From Aristolochia californica (lineage: Eukaryota > Streptophyta > Magnoliopsida > Piperales > Aristolochiaceae): a DNA stretch of 64,000 bases. Below, piece after piece: positions 10,264 to 22,619 of this stretch. The position numbers and the translations under genes were made by a program. Positions within the stretch are counted from its first letter, which is position 1; each line of letters starts with the position of its first letter. Location of the stretch: the NCBI GenBank assembly GCA_029961685.1, contig JARWKL010000007.1:8517406-8581405 (forward strand), in the 5' to 3' direction. The notes under the pieces are model-generated. The model was not told the origin of the DNA. It searched no databases and saw nothing but the letters and a program-made list of their open reading frames with translations.

Positions 10264-10878
10264 ACTCCCTCATGCATCTATGAAACTTCCACCAATTCCA
10301 ACTTGGGAAGGGTTCCGAGTGCACACCCATGAAAGTTGTCTTGGTTGTCGTTGACCTTGATAGCCCCTTCACCAATCCACCACTGCTGGTGTCTTCTTTC
10401 ATGATTTCAGACTTTTGTCCTGAGTGAGCGGTTAACCCCTTGTTTAGTTGGCAAAAGCTTAATTTATAGTAGCTCAAGAGGTAACTATACCTATACCATG
10501 TTTGGCTTGAATTGCAGTAACTATGGAATCCATATGAGAATTTACAAAAGACAAATCTGACATAAAGTCATTGATTTTGTTATACCTGCCACTAATTTTT
10601 TGTTTAATTTACTGTATTGCAACCATATAGGTCCATTACCACAAAGTCTGGGCTCAAAGAAACGACCCAGACTCCACTTGGCTATAATATGTGCGATGGA
10701 TGATATAGCTAAATTTAATTTGTGTTTGTACTTAGTTATTCAAAGGTGAAACAGTAAATTTTTAAAAATTCCCTACTGTTTTATGTGGCAGCACAAACCC
10801 CGATTACATCTGTGTAAGCTTTGCGATATATCTTCCGAGACCCTAGGGCTCACTGCTCTCTCGCGAAGAAGCCGGACA
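10264..10878 (+). promoter_or_regulatory. Intergenic region and probable WDR55 promoter/5' UTR
   Basis: Host sequence between Copia-1 and the WDR55-like start codon. There are no convincing open frames. The last 100 bp hold GACCCTAGGGCTCAC and CTCTCTCGCG just before the ATG. No clear TATA box was seen. Copia-1 ends about 615 bp upstream of the start codon, so it may sit in or near the promoter. Confidence 0.45.
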
Positions 10879-13800
10879 ATGGAGGTTACTCTGGGAAAAA
10901 TTCCGTTCGATCTCGATTTCCACCCATCCTCCTCTCTCGTCGCAGCAGGCCTCATAACCGGCGATCTTCACCTGTAACTTCTCCCACGCCGCTTCTTCTG
11001 CCTTTCGGTCACTCTTTTTTTTTAGTCAATTCAATGATGTTCTTCTTTTTATTTGTTGTTCAAAATTTCCCATGAAATAGGTATCGCTATGCGGAGGACT
11101 CACTGCCGCAGAGGTATAGTAGCATTTGTTCTGTCCTTTGATATGAACCTTCAATTCGTGTTGCCCTTGGGGTTTTACTTCAGATTTCTCCAATTTTTTT
11201 TATTTAGGTTGTTGAATGTTAATGCGCACGACGAATCTTGTAGAGCTGTTCGGTTTGTTGACTCTGGGCGAAGTACTTCTTTTATCTTCAATGTTGCTCT
11301 TACAAAACCATCAGTTTTCTGATGAGCTAATTGACTTTTTCCCCTTCTGGATGCATCCGCTTGTTTAGTTATTGCAACGGGTTCCCCTGACTGCTCAATT
11401 CTAGCAACCGACGTTGAAACTGGAAATACTGTTGCTCGTCGGGAAGATGCTCACGGGTACTTTTTTTCATCTGTTTTTTTTTCTTTCTTAATCTCTTTCA
11501 TCCTCGCGTCCTTCTCAAGGCTATTCCTGAATATCTTCTAAGTCCATTTGCTTTGCTGAAGAGCTGCACTGTCTCGATTGATCAATTTGACGGAGACAAC
11601 TTTCTGCTCGGGAGATGATGAGGGATGCATAAAGGTCCCTTTCTAGTTACTTCCCGTTTTCATTCTTGCTATCATTTTTTAGTATATTCCTTGGCTATCT
11701 GTTCTTATATATGACAAGCATCCGTATTTGATATCTTCTATCTATTGTTCTTCTAAACTTCTTATCCTTGGATACTTTCTCTGCAAGGTCTGGGATACTC
11801 GAAAACGCACGTGTTGCAACACTTTTAATGCACATGAAGAGTACGTATCAGATATGTGTTTTGTGTCTGGTTCTATGCAACTTCTAGGGACTAGGTAAGG
11901 ATTTGGTATCATTTTTTTCCAGCCTCCCTCGTCTGTAGTTTTCTAATATTGATATAATTCAATCATGCATTGCTTTGAGTGTTGATAGTTCTAATTTGAT
12001 AATCTTTTTTAACAGTGGAGATGGGACACTATCAGTTTGCAACCTTCGCAAAAATAAGGTGGTTTGCCATGTTGAAGTGGACTGTTATCTATTTGTGTTG
12101 CATTGTATTAGATAGGCTCAAATACTGCAATTTTTAGTGGGAATGCCTTATTGGTAAACCTTGATAATTTATTGATGGCAGGTCCAAAGTCGTTCTGAAT
12201 TTTCTGAAGATGAACTTTTGTCTGTAGTCGTAATGAAGGTAATGTTCCTCAGGTTCTCCTGAATACATTTTAGTCTTTCAATGATGTTCAAAAAACATCA
12301 TAGACATAATGTTGTTTCTGCCCAAAGTCAACATTCCAGTTGAACGGTACTCTTAAGGGTTCGTTGTGTACAGAATGGCCGAAAAGTTGTATGTGGAACT
12401 CAGACTGGAGCTCTGTTTCTTTACTCCTGGGGCTACTTCCAGGATTGGAGGTTAGCTGAGAGACTCTGATACATGCAAACCCATTACTGCTAATTATATG
12501 CCAGTAATTAGTGGAAAGAGCTAAAATATTACTCTCTTTTCTTCCAGTGACAGTTTCCGAGGTCCATCAACTTCAATTGATGCATTACTGAAGGTCAGCA
12601 AATTTATATTTAATTTCCTTGTCTTCAGTGTAAAAGGCCAGTAGAAAGAGGCTTGTTATGTTGTAGATGATTAAAATATGCACTTTCATGCGCTAGCTTG
12701 ACGAAGATACACTGATTTCTGGGTCCGAGGACGGAGTCATCAGGTGATTCTTAGTTTTTGTTGTGTAATTAGTCTCTGGACTGTACTAGCTCCTCTATTT
12801 GCATCTTAGCGGTCTAAATATCTCTAAGCCAAACCTAGAACTTTCTGTATGTAGGTTGATGGGCATTCTACCAAACAGGATCATTCAGCCAATCGCTGAG
12901 CATTCAGAATACCCCGTTGAACGCCTTGGTATGTCTTAATCTACTCCCCTTGGCAATATGCAGTTTGTTTTCATAGCCTCATATTTGCTTTATGCAGCTC
13001 AACCTATTTTTTGGTTGCTACAGGTTTTTCTCATGATAGAAAATTTCTGGGAAGTATTTCGCATGACCAAATGCTAAAGGTTGGTAGCATTATTGTAGCC
13101 TAGTTATTCTTTCATTTTTTAAGATAATGCAACTCTTCAGATGCCTTAGATCATTTATTTCAGTTAGCAGCTTTTTATCATATACATTCATGTTTTTTTA
13201 TTTTTGCGTTAGTGTAGCTGTGGAACTTAGAAGAGTTATTGGCAAGTAACCAGAATGCTTCTAAAAGCCAAGTGGCGGCTGCTGAGAGCGATGATGATGA
13301 GATGGATATGGATGTTAAGGCTTCATCATCTATGAAAGGTCAGTTCTTACATTGGGTTTCTATGGATTTTTCATCATCGCCATCCCTTACCCAGTATCTG
13401 TTGGGGTAATGTGAATAAATTCATTTCTACTGCTTTCATGTGTTACTTATTGGCACTTTACATGAATTAAGTCCTTTTTTGGGTTGTTCTTTGAAACACA
13501 ATAAGGAGATCCATTAAAAAGACAAGATATATAAGACTTGCTAGGGAGTAAAATGGACAGTGAACAAAGCAAAAACAATTTAAAGCACTAAATTGTATAA
13601 TACAATTTAGAGAAGAAAATTAATCAATTAGAAAGTGCTTCGCATGAGGTGTTGATGAGAGGTGCTGCCCGTTCCTAGTAATTGGCATGTAAATTTATAC
13701 TTTTGAGGGGTGTGAATCTGAGTGACTCTGATGGGGCACAAATATTTCCCCTTGATTGGTCACACTGAAGGGATTTTTTTCTTTGAGACCTAGTTATAAC

Positions 13801-14390
13801 TGTGACGGTGAAATATTTTTTCGTATTCTCACTCAAATTCTTAATATAAACCTTCGTCCCTTTGAGCAAGACTCGTGAGTCACAATGACCGAAAAGGGCA
13901 AAGAAAGCCAGATACTGCAGAGTCATAGACAGCTCACCGGCCCTAGTCAATCAAAGATTACCTCTGGAGCTGCTATGAGAGTTGAGCTTAAAGCTCATCT
14001 TAAGGAAGGGGTTTGACCAATCAAGGGAGGTAACTATTCTTTAGTTGAATAAGTATGTCACTGGCCACCATTTTTCTCTGATAACATAACTAGGCAAGTG
14101 CCCAAGATTTGTGGAATTTGCTGATCTAGAATAGCCTCAGCTGTTTATTATGGTCCTCCATTGTCTTCGGAGGAAAGAACTGCAATGTATGGGCCATGAA
14201 AAAGAAGAGAAAATGAACAAATCAAACCAATGGTTTGACAATAGTCAGCTAATGTAAAAATCCAGGATGTATATTAAGTTGATTCTTGACAACATGATGA
14301 TTGTTTATCATATAAATTTTTCCAGGATCCAAGAGAAAGGCGGATGAAGCCTCCAACGCATCAACATCCAACTTTTTTGCAGACCTTTAA
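10879..14390 (+). CDS. WDR55: WDR55-like WD40-repeat protein, 15 exons, 348 aa
   Basis: Exons joined by GT-AG introns: 10879-10973, 11081-11113, 11208-11272, 11369-11456, 11562-11634, 11788-11894, 12016-12058, 12182-12238, 12374-12450, 12548-12593, 12697-12743, 12855-12928, 13024-13079, 13218-13338 and 14326-14390. They total 1047 nt with no internal stop. The product starts MEVTLGKIPFDLDFHPSSSL and carries WD-type blades (IATGSPDCSILATDVETG, CSGDDEGCIKVWDTRKRTC, LISGSEDGVIRLMGILPN, LGSISHDQMLKLWNLEELL). An acidic tail (ESDDDEMDMD) and a basic stretch (GSKRKADE) follow. In Arabidopsis WDR55 is a nuclear WD40 protein linked to DDB1/CUL4 and needed for gametophyte and embryo development; that role is inferred by similarity. 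The ATG is the first codon in frame with the beta-propeller start. The last intron (987 bp) is the longest. The gene appears intact. Confidence 0.93.
13588..13610. repeat. Near-perfect palindrome in WDR55 intron 14
   Basis: CTAAATTGTA and TACAATTTAG are perfect inverted arms separated by 3 bases. A wider pair, AAGCAC and GTGCTT (about 13584 and 13634), flanks it. Confidence 0.6.
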
Positions 14391-16250
14391 ACGGCTCCAG
14401 ACTCAATGGTTTGTTGGTGGATGTGGATATACCCAGTTTTGGAAAATTAGCGTTAGGATTTCAAAGAATCCTCTAGCACATGATCGATGAGGAAACGAAG
14501 AGATCGCTCTTTTGTTGCTTTTTATTTTTTCTTATTTAATGAAATACCGACTATGCAATCGTCCACTGATAATTCTCTATGAATTTATGCTTCTCTTTAG
14601 TAGAGCATGTTTTAGTTTCTTTTTCTGATACACTTTCACTAAAACCTGGGCAGCGAATTTGTGATAACAGAGCTCAGATTGAAAGTTTCATTGTTTCCAT
14701 TGCAATGAGTCAAAGGTCATGGTAGTTTGTCACTGTATGTTCATTAAGGCGAGTATTTCAGATTTTCTACACATCCCGCCGTAAATATAACTTCCACCTC
14801 TTGTAACATGCCAGTTTTATATGTATCAAACATGGGAGAAAAGTGGTTAGATTCAATTTCAGTCAAGGTTGATTGTACTCAACTTTGTTCTCGTGGATAC
14901 CATTAACTTGTTTAATTCAATTTTGGTGGTAAAAATGAAATTTGGGCACACTTCAGATTATATGGACTTAGTCTCATACTCTCTTAATTTTGCCTTCTTC
15001 CTCTCCCTCTCAAAGCCACGAGCAGTATTAACATAGCCATTCATGAAGGCTTTTCCATTATTGTGAGAGAATTTAATATCAAATCTCAAATTTTACTTTA
15101 ATGTATGTTAACCGGATGACCCAATAGTTCATTTTCTGGTAATTTGTGGTCGGGGCGTACCCTGAATGGTTAATTGCACTGCTAATTTCTCTGTGCCCCC
15201 GTGTGGATGCGCATACAGATAGGGTTACTATTAGGGGTGCCATGGAATTGAGTTAAACTCGAACCTGCGAGTATATATTCAGTGAGCGGAGAAAGGCCCT
15301 AACATAGAGAAGAGAAGGAAAAAGATGCAGTGAGCGGAAAAAAGGCCCTAACCTAGAGAAGAGAAGCAAAAGAGAAGATCAGTGAGCAGGCTTGCAGGTT
15401 ATGACGGAGAGATCAGTCCCCAGTTCCTCCTAAGCCCTAATATACTTTCTTTGGATCAAGTGATAGTGGGAGGTGAAGAAATCTTCCCTTCCTCTTGCTT
15501 TCAGTAATACCCCAACGAAAGAAAAAGGAAAAAGTAGTACTTTATTATCCCTAGTGCTTTCGTGTGATTCAGTTTGCCTGGACAAGATCTACTCTCCCCC
15601 TTCAAAGATGGATTGACTCATGTGTCCAAATTTATTTCGAATAAACAATAAACTTCATGCAGATGTGAATAAAGGTATCCTAACTCACTTTGTTCAACTA
15701 ATGAAATTTATTCCTTAGATCTTAGCAAAGAATCCTACATGAACAAGTAAAAAGGTACGTCACCACCCATCTTTTTGTCAAAGTGATCTATGCTTTATCA
15801 AGAGGATAGGCTCTGCAAAGTCCATTTTTATATAGCGGTGGTGCCTCTATATAAGTCTTCAACAACTTCACACTAAAGAAGGGTTCTTTTGACATATCTA
15901 AAAGAGGGAAAAGAAGAATGATTCGTCAACACGTCTAGAAAGAGAGAGCAGAAGAATTTGGTGGATTACGTAAAAAGCTTCCGGGGCTGTGCCATTTCCC
16001 TAACACAAGCAACTGTAATGGAGTGGTTTCAGAGACTTACACGAATTTTTCCATTGATGGTATCGTTTCAGTTGGAAGAACTCCAGTCCAGATTGATTGG
16101 AAGATGTCTCCTCCCCGACATATTAAATGGGCAAGTGAAGAGCAGTTACAATTCCGATAACCCAGCAATGCTTTAGCAAGTAGGATCATATCACGTCTTA
16201 GCCTCATCATCAGTCGCCTAATTTGTCTTCTCAGATGGCAGCAGACCTTG
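14391..16250. other. Intergenic region between WDR55-like and CASP
   Basis: The WDR55 3' UTR probably ends near the AT-rich stretch at 14520-14545. No gene was recognised. A plus-strand frame at 15958-16176 shows no known motif. The one structured item is the tandem repeat at 15281-15390. Confidence 0.5.
15281..15390. repeat. Tandem repeat, about 48-52 bp units
   Basis: AGTGAGCGGA followed by AAGGCCCTAACMTAGAGAAG occurs at 15281 and 15329. A third, partial start (AGTGAGCAGG) is at 15381. Confidence 0.8.
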
Positions 16251-16258
16251 TATAAATA
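16251..16258 (+). promoter_or_regulatory. TATA box of the CASP gene
   Basis: TATAAATA lies 110 bp before the CASP start codon, a normal spacing for a plant TATA promoter with a short 5' UTR. Confidence 0.65.
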
Positions 16259-16367
16259 CTGGGTCTTCTCTCGTTCTATTCAAGTTCCTTAAGGAATCAG
16301 CTCAAAGGGCATTTCAAGTTTCGACTGGTCTTTTTTTTTTTAGCGGGAGTCCTGCAATTTTTTGACA

Positions 16368-17133
16368 ATGAAGGGAGAGCTAGCCTTCGAGAACGGAGAG
16401 GCTTCCAGGGCAGCTACTGAGATGGCAGGAGGGTTGAACAGGGGTCTCTCCATTTTCGATTTCATTTTGAGATTGGTTGCTCTCATGGGCACTCTGGGCA
16501 GTGCCATTTCCATGGGAACGACTGATGAAACGCTCCCATTTTTCACACAGTTCATCCGTTTCAAGGCCGAGTATGATGATCTACCGTCGTTCACGTAAGG
16601 ACCCATTTTTCATCTTCTGCCTCCAAGAACCATCATTCTGGCTTAAATTTTCAGTTTTTCATTCTTCTGAGCTTCTAATACATGTCTTTCTCAGGTTTTT
16701 TGTGATTGCTAATTCGATTGTGGCCAGCTACCTTCTTCTCTCCGTCCCCCTATCCATCTTCCACATTGTCCGGAGCGGAGCCAGAGGCATTAGGGTTATC
16801 TTGATCCTCTTCGACACGGTAAAAAACTGAAGATTTAGAGTCATGGTTCTTCTGGATATTCTCCGGTAAAAAACTGGGATTGATTATTTTTCTTCCGTTT
16901 TCTTCTGTAAGGCAATGCTGGCGCTATTGACGTCCGGAGCTTCTGCTGCAGCGGCGATTGTGTACTTAGCTCACAAGGGAAATGCACGGGCCAACTGGTT
17001 CGCCATTTGCCAGCAGTTCAATTCATTCTGCGAGCGTATTTCCGGGTCTTTGATCGGCTCCTTCGGAGGAATCGTTGTCTTCATATTGCTCATCTTGTTG
17101 TCTTCCATTGCCATCTCCAGGCGTTCGACGTGA
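16368..17133 (+). CDS. Casparian strip membrane domain protein (CASP), 3 exons, 190 aa
   Basis: Exons 16368-16594, 16695-16818 and 16912-17133 join to 573 nt. The product is a four-helix MARVEL-like protein with helices at about 28-49, 75-97, 110-135 and 159-182. The family-conserved Arg in helix 1 (R35) and Asp in helix 3 (D116) are present. The first outer loop has the CASP signature [20 protein letters not shown], and the second has [12 protein letters not shown]. True CASPs form the endodermal membrane scaffold that recruits peroxidases for lignin deposition in the Casparian strip. The loop signature argues for a CASP1-5-type protein rather than a general CASP-like one. The ATG at 16368 is the first plausible start downstream of the TATA box. 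Intact. Confidence 0.93.
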
Positions 17134-17571
17134 TTCCAAGACTAGAGTCAACTATGGTGTGCTCTGACTTCTCTCTGCAATATGTAGATTTCTGTTTGAT
17201 TTTTCTCATGAGTCTTTCCAGAAAGTTGTTCGCAAATGCTTGTAATTCTGTTCTTGAATCTATGGCAGTATAAGTTGTGGTATTTCTAAATTGGAAGTTC
17301 TTAGTTTCAGGCTTTATGTCTACAGTTCTGCTCTATTCTCGAAAGAAACACAGACCCATTGCTGATACCTTAGCATTTATACGATAGAGATTCGATTAAG
17401 CAGAGATTCTTAAAGAATGATAAATTAAAAAAACAAAACTTCATTTCAAATTAAGAGAAAGACGTCAAATCAAATAAATTACATTATGTGTCCATGTTTT
17501 CTACCGTCCAGGAGAATTACAAACATGGAAATTAAGTCTGTAAAGAAGGGCGGGGAAATGGAGATGTTCTT
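17134..17571. other. Convergent intergenic spacer (CASP and PsbQ-like 3' ends)
   Basis: 438 bp shared by two converging 3' ends. It is AT-rich around 17410-17480. No coding feature. Confidence 0.6.
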
Positions 17572-18297
17572 CTAGGCCAACAGAGCCACTATATCGTCCA
17601 GTGACTTGAGTGTCTTCTCATAGTACAAGTACGATTCATAAACTTTCGGGGTCCGAACGTAATGATCCAACTGCAGAAATGAAACATAACAGACAGCAGA
17701 AGCATCAATCAAGAATCGATCCAAGATTACTTAGTAGCAGTAGCAGAAATTTAGAAGGGTGATTTTTTTTCTTCTGTAAATAGACTTTACCTCGGCGATG
17801 TTATCGACGAGCTCGTTAGCAGTCTTCACGTAAGTGCTCCGGCGGCTGGCCGGCACGGTGGAGAAGGCGTTTTTGAGGTCGGAGGACAGGTAAGAAGACT
17901 TCAGTCGTATGTAGAAGATGCAGTACCTCCATGACATGGTATCGAGCATCTCTCTTATGGACTTGAGCCCCTCGGCCGTGTTTTTTATCCGCTCAGCGGC
18001 CTCTTCGGGGGAGAGCGCGGGTTCGAAGAACCGTTCCTTGAGAAAGGACTTGGTGCCCCAGGAGTAGGCGAGGGCCGTTGGGGGAGTCGCCATTAATGTT
18101 ACAGACGCCGAAGCTGCCAAGAGTGTTGTGATGAGGGAGCGACGGCGCAGCAGCGGCGGTGGCGGCATATCCTTGTTGGTAGCAGCGGAGGTGGAGGTGG
18201 AAGTGGAGGTGGGGGAGATTCTGTCCTTGTGCGAAGAAGGAGAAGAAGTGGGTTGATGAGAGTGGCACATGACTAGGTGCTTGGCCAAGGTGGCCAT
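17572..18297 (-). CDS. PNSL2: PsbQ-like lumen subunit of the chloroplast NDH complex, 2 exons, 201 aa
   Basis: Minus-strand exons 17791-18297 and 17670-17572 join to 606 nt with a phase-0 GT-AG intron. The Ser/Thr-rich start acts as a chloroplast transit peptide. RRRSLITTLLAASASVTLMA, ending ALA|YSWG, is a twin-arginine lumen-targeting signal. The mature part has KERFFEPALSPEEAAERIK, TMSWRYCIFYIRLK, RRSTYVKTANELVDN and RTPKVYESYLYYEKTLKSLD, typical of PsbQ-like four-helix proteins. In Arabidopsis PnsL2/PQL proteins belong to the lumenal part of the NDH-PSI supercomplex for cyclic electron flow. Which PQL paralogue this is rests on recalled motifs, so the symbol is tentative. The ATG at 18297 is used because the upstream in-frame codons in the same open frame are not ATG. 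Confidence 0.85.
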
Positions 18298-18648
18298 GGC
18301 CGCAAGCTTGCGAAGTGTGGAAGAGAACACCTTGTTCTTGGATGAAAGCAGCTCTATCCTCTTCCCATGACACGTTTCCTCTAATTATCCTTTTCTTTTT
18401 CTTTTTTAAAAAATTCCATCTATCCAACCCGGGTCGGTTCGGCAAGAGTCTATAACCTAACCATTTGGAACCATTGAACCGACCCAATCAATTGAAGACG
18501 ATCCAGAGGAAGTTGGAATTTGAAGAAATCTTCGAACAAATGCACTTGACCACCTTGAATCGATCCTTCAACGACTGCTAATTGTATTTTCTGCTAATAT
18601 GCTTTTTACTGTTGTTTTTTGCACTTGATGTTGTTGCCTACCGCGTCA
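18298..18648. promoter_or_regulatory. Divergent promoter, PsbQ-like / Mpo1-like genes
   Basis: 351 bp separate the two start codons, which face away from each other, so both promoters and 5' UTRs must share it. A T-rich/A-rich run lies at 18387-18412. No classic TATA box was assigned with confidence. Confidence 0.6.
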
Positions 18649-20998
18649 ATGACGAAGGGATTGTTTGATCTCGAGAAGCATTTCGCCTTCTATGAAGCTT
18701 ATCACGGCAACCCAGTAAACATCTTCATCCATACCTTATTTGTCTGGCCGCTCTTCTACACAGCTCTCATGCTTTTCTATTTCACGCCTCCTCTCTTTCA
18801 ACTTCCTCAATTCGATTTGCTAACCTTTCAAGGCTCTACCAGTTTAGTTTTTGATTTCGGGTTTTTGTTCGCGCTGCTATATGCAAGCTTTTATGTGGCT
18901 ATGGATAAGAAAGCGGGCACTTTGGCAGCTTTTCTGTGCCTTCTCTGCTGGGTGAGTAGCAGTTCAGTTGCAAGTCACCTTGGGTTTTCTCTTGCATGGA
19001 AGGTATGTGACATTTTTTTTTTTTTTTTTTTGTCAAATTTATGATTCTGGTACTAGGGATTGCTTGTGATTCTTGGAATTACTTTTAATGTTTTCCCTCT
19101 CTGTTCTATGAAATATGGCTCTATTCTTGTTTTGTCACTTTATTGTTGTCGACTTCTTGTTGTTGTTGTGGTTCCTTCCCCCCTTTTGGTGTTTAAGTGC
19201 ATTTATATGTTTAGTGACGAATAATTGTTGTTTGTTTAAATGCTTCTATGTTAGTAAGTTATCCCTGAACTACTTTTTTTCCTGAGCGTTTGTTGGATCA
19301 GACAGTGCTTCATGGATTAGTTCTACATGTGAAATTTGTTTTCACCAAATTAATAGCTCAGGAGAGTCAGAGTGTATTTAGTGGGGAGACAAGACACTCC
19401 TTGACTTAAAACACCTGAAAGTAAATTTCACTTTAATCTAGCAAATTGCTTGAAAGTCTCTCTACTCAGCAAGCACTTTGCGGCCAGCAAGGGTATTCTT
19501 CCCTTCTTATGGGAGCAAATTTCACAAACACCCTTTTTTTAGTCTTGCTTTTTTCAGTGGAAAGTTTTAGGCTCCCATATTAAGCAGAATTTTTTGCTTT
19601 CTCAGCTCTAAATGATGTTGTGGATCATATATTTTTAATAAATTTCTTTTCGTGAATATGCATCATTACCTCATACAAAGATCTCAATTGACATCTGGGA
19701 GCAGAACTCTATGCTTTCTGGAGGATTAAGTCCAGGATCTGGCCATTCCTCCTAGTCTTAGTGATAGACCTACTCTTGAGGTGGTCTCCACATATAGCAG
19801 AATTGGATGGTGGATTGAAATACTTAACTAAGGTCAGAAACTCAGATATTGATTGAGAGAACACTAGGTCTCCTAAAAATATGCCACCTTGAGTTCCACT
19901 GAGTTCTTTATTGAGTATGTAACTGTGATGTTTTATTCAAGTGACATGCACTCTTTAGTAATGGGCTACATTGAGCCTCCATAACAATAAGAGTTGCTCA
20001 ACTGCACCCTCTCTTTCATGAAGGGTATTGCTGCTGCAAACTGTTGAAATTGGGCATGGGAAGAACTTAAAAATTGATGAAGTTACTAGGAGTAATCATG
20101 GCAAGCAGGCAGTTAATGCATGGCTAATGGAAAGCAGAAAATAATGAACTTGAAGCATTCCCTCACTGTATTTTTGTTTTACATTGAAATTGCGTGGATT
20201 AATTAACAGAAACATTGTCCTTTATTGTTTCCTGAATTAAAAACCTCGTAGGTTCTCAGCAGGACTACGTTGATTTGTACAGGTTATGCTGTTATAATTC
20301 CTAAGCTTTTCAAAGCTTTTCCTGATACTATCATGGCAAGTTCTAATTCAGTGATCTAGGACTGAGGAAAGAGTTTTATGAAATTATTCATGGAAGATGA
20401 AGTGTACTTCTTCACAGTCGACTGTAAAATTCCTGTAAAATTCCATGCCAACATTCTCAATAACTGACTTTTTCATTAAAAAAAATTAAATCATTTTTTG
20501 CATAGGAGGCAAAGAGGAAAAAATCGGCTATTTCAATTCATAGACTTTGATATTCTTTAATAAATATGCACACGCAGGTCATATTGGTAGCGCAAGTGTT
20601 CTGCTGAACCTGGCAGTTCATCGCTCATGGAGTCTTTGAGGTAATACTGAATTTGTATTACTAACCATTTAATAACAATTTTAGGGTCTGTGCGGTCATG
20701 ATGGCTGATAACTTATTTACTCATTGTCAGAAAAGGGCCCCAGCTCTTCTTGACAACATCTCTCAAGCATTTCTAATGGCTCCTTTCTTTGTCTTGCTCG
20801 AGGTATTCTCTTAACCTGTTCAAATTTATAATCATGAACAGGGATTGAAAATGTTTATGCATGTGCACTATTGTACTTCAGGTTCTTCAGAAGGTGTTTG
20901 CATATGAGCCATACCCAGGCTTTCATGCCAATGTACTCGCGAAGATTGCTGCAAATCACAAGGAATGGGAAGCTAATAAACAGAAGAAACATACTTGA
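18649..20998 (+). CDS. DUF962 / Mpo1-like ER membrane protein, 4 exons, with in-frame stop in exon 2
   Basis: Exons 18649-19002, 20578-20640, 20731-20802 and 20882-20998 have good GT-AG borders and join to 606 nt. The product begins MTKGLFDLEKHFAFYEAYHG, then NIFIHTLFVW, several hydrophobic helices, QFIAHGVFEKRAPALLDNIS, and a C-terminus ending EWEANKQKKHT. Yeast Mpo1 of this family is an Fe(II) dioxygenase acting on 2-hydroxy fatty acids; His residues of the family pattern are present. Codon 128 (20605-20607) is TGA where the family has Trp (FC-W-TWQ), which would cut the last 74 codons. An alternative acceptor at 20615-20616 would skip the stop in frame, removing 13 codons. An in-frame ATG 21 bp upstream (18628) is an alternative start. 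Confidence 0.82.
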
Positions 20999-22619
20999 TC
21001 TTTTATGACCTTACCACAGATTTCTCTTGTTGCATCTAGTTGTGAGGGTTGTTGTAATGGCTACTCAAAATTTGTGATGGCTGCCTAGCTAGTTTGTATG
21101 AAAATCTATCCCTTATGTAATTGGAACCATCTTCATATGCAAACACTTCATGATTGAAATCAATCTTCATATGCAGACTTTGCCGGATGTTTGTTTCTGC
21201 AATAAAGTTGTTCTAACAAATGCAAGAAATCAGCAAAATGAACAAGATATTAACGAACTAGGGAAGTGAATGTGTTTCTTGACAATTTTAAAGATGCAAC
21301 AGATTCGAGTGAGACCTGAATTACTGAAGAACATTTGTTGTTTCAATTTCATGGTGATCTTACAGAACTGTCAAATAAACTTCAGCTCTCAAATGCACCA
21401 GAACAATACTACAAGCTCTCAACCAGGTCGACCTAGAAATGTCCATAACCTTAAGCAGAAGTAAAAAACAAATGTATTGAGTAACATTGCATTCTGCAAC
21501 AGAGATGAGTCCATGTGCAAGTGTGAGCATTCCTGGATGAACTTGTATAACAAGTTGTAAATGAATCTTCACTGGCAGGCTTAGTTACATGGTCAGACAA
21601 GCCCACAGTTTCCTAGTGGCTTCTGAACTCCCATATCTTTCATGGTATTCATGACATCCCACATCTCTGTCGTCCACAAGCTTCTCATGCCATTGTAGTA
21701 TCCAGTGGCTATAAGCAGTTAAAATTCCAAGTAAACGCCTTTGGCCTCCCAAATTTTTCTGGCATTCTGATGAAGAGCTTTATTGTTTCCTCTGCAGGTT
21801 ATCCATTATACTCTGCTTCTTTAAACCAAATATTTGTTTAACTTCTTCTTGTGCTCCGCATTTTTGCACATGTTTAGCCACCGGAACCCCCCAGACAAAA
21901 AAATGGACCCAACTCCAAAATTCAGAGCACCCAACTTATAGCAGACTGGTAGAACAACCACCAATGAGGCTCCCTTAAGCTCCATGCCACTTCTTTGTGT
22001 CCTTAAAATAGTGTCAATGCTCCTTTGAACTGCCCAGGATAAGCGCTCTTTGGACAAAGATATGAGATTCAAATCCATGTTGCAGAGAACTGGAAGAGGT
22101 TCTTTGTGCAAATTAATCCATGTTAAGTATTCCCTTGTGAGCATGCTCTTATACATATGTTGATATGATCTGGTCTATGAGCTCTGAGAAATCCTCTTAT
22201 CATAGTGTTCCAGAGGAAACCCTCTATGTATGTGATGTCTTAAGGCCAACAGAGCATAATTCATGGCTCCACTTACTGTTGCTACACAAAAGGTGATTGC
22301 ATTGACCATCGCAAAAACATTTTGATTGAATCCAGCTTTTGCAATTTCTGCATGCAATTCTGTCATGCCCTCCACATTCGTAGAGAGAGGAGCTTTTGTG
22401 CTCTAAAACCTAGAGGGAACAAAACATAAAACCAATAAAATTTGAAAGCTCCAGGAATGGTTAGACCATCTCAAAGATAAACCAAGGCATTCGCGAAAGG
22501 TTGAGTAACAACCTGCAAGTCTTTAAGTACAATGGCTTCATATGAAAACCAGCTAAAATCAGAGCAGCATCTGAAACAATGGATTGATCCATGTCACAAC
22601 TCATTTTCTGGCTGAATAA
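20999..22619 (-). other. Unresolved minus-strand coding-like remnants
   Basis: Minus-strand open frames occur at 22175-22375 (NVFAMVNAITFCVATVSGAM then NYALLALRHHIHRGFPLEH), 21821-22156 (ELKGASLVVVLPVCYKLGAL) and about 21590-21720 (DVMNTMKDMGVQKPLGNCG, which vaguely resembles a PPR E-motif). I do not recognise the first two. No splice pattern joining them was established. They may be a decayed gene lying downstream of the PPR pseudogene. Confidence 0.3.

Noticed and set aside
13675..13950. 91-codon minus-strand frame inside WDR55 intron 14
   Set aside because: No known motif, no splice context, and it lies wholly in an intron of an intact gene on the other strand.
17993..18487. 164-codon frame overlapping the PsbQ-like exon 1
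   Set aside because: It is a shifted-frame shadow of the real exon; the real frame carries the transit peptide and the PsbQ-like motifs.
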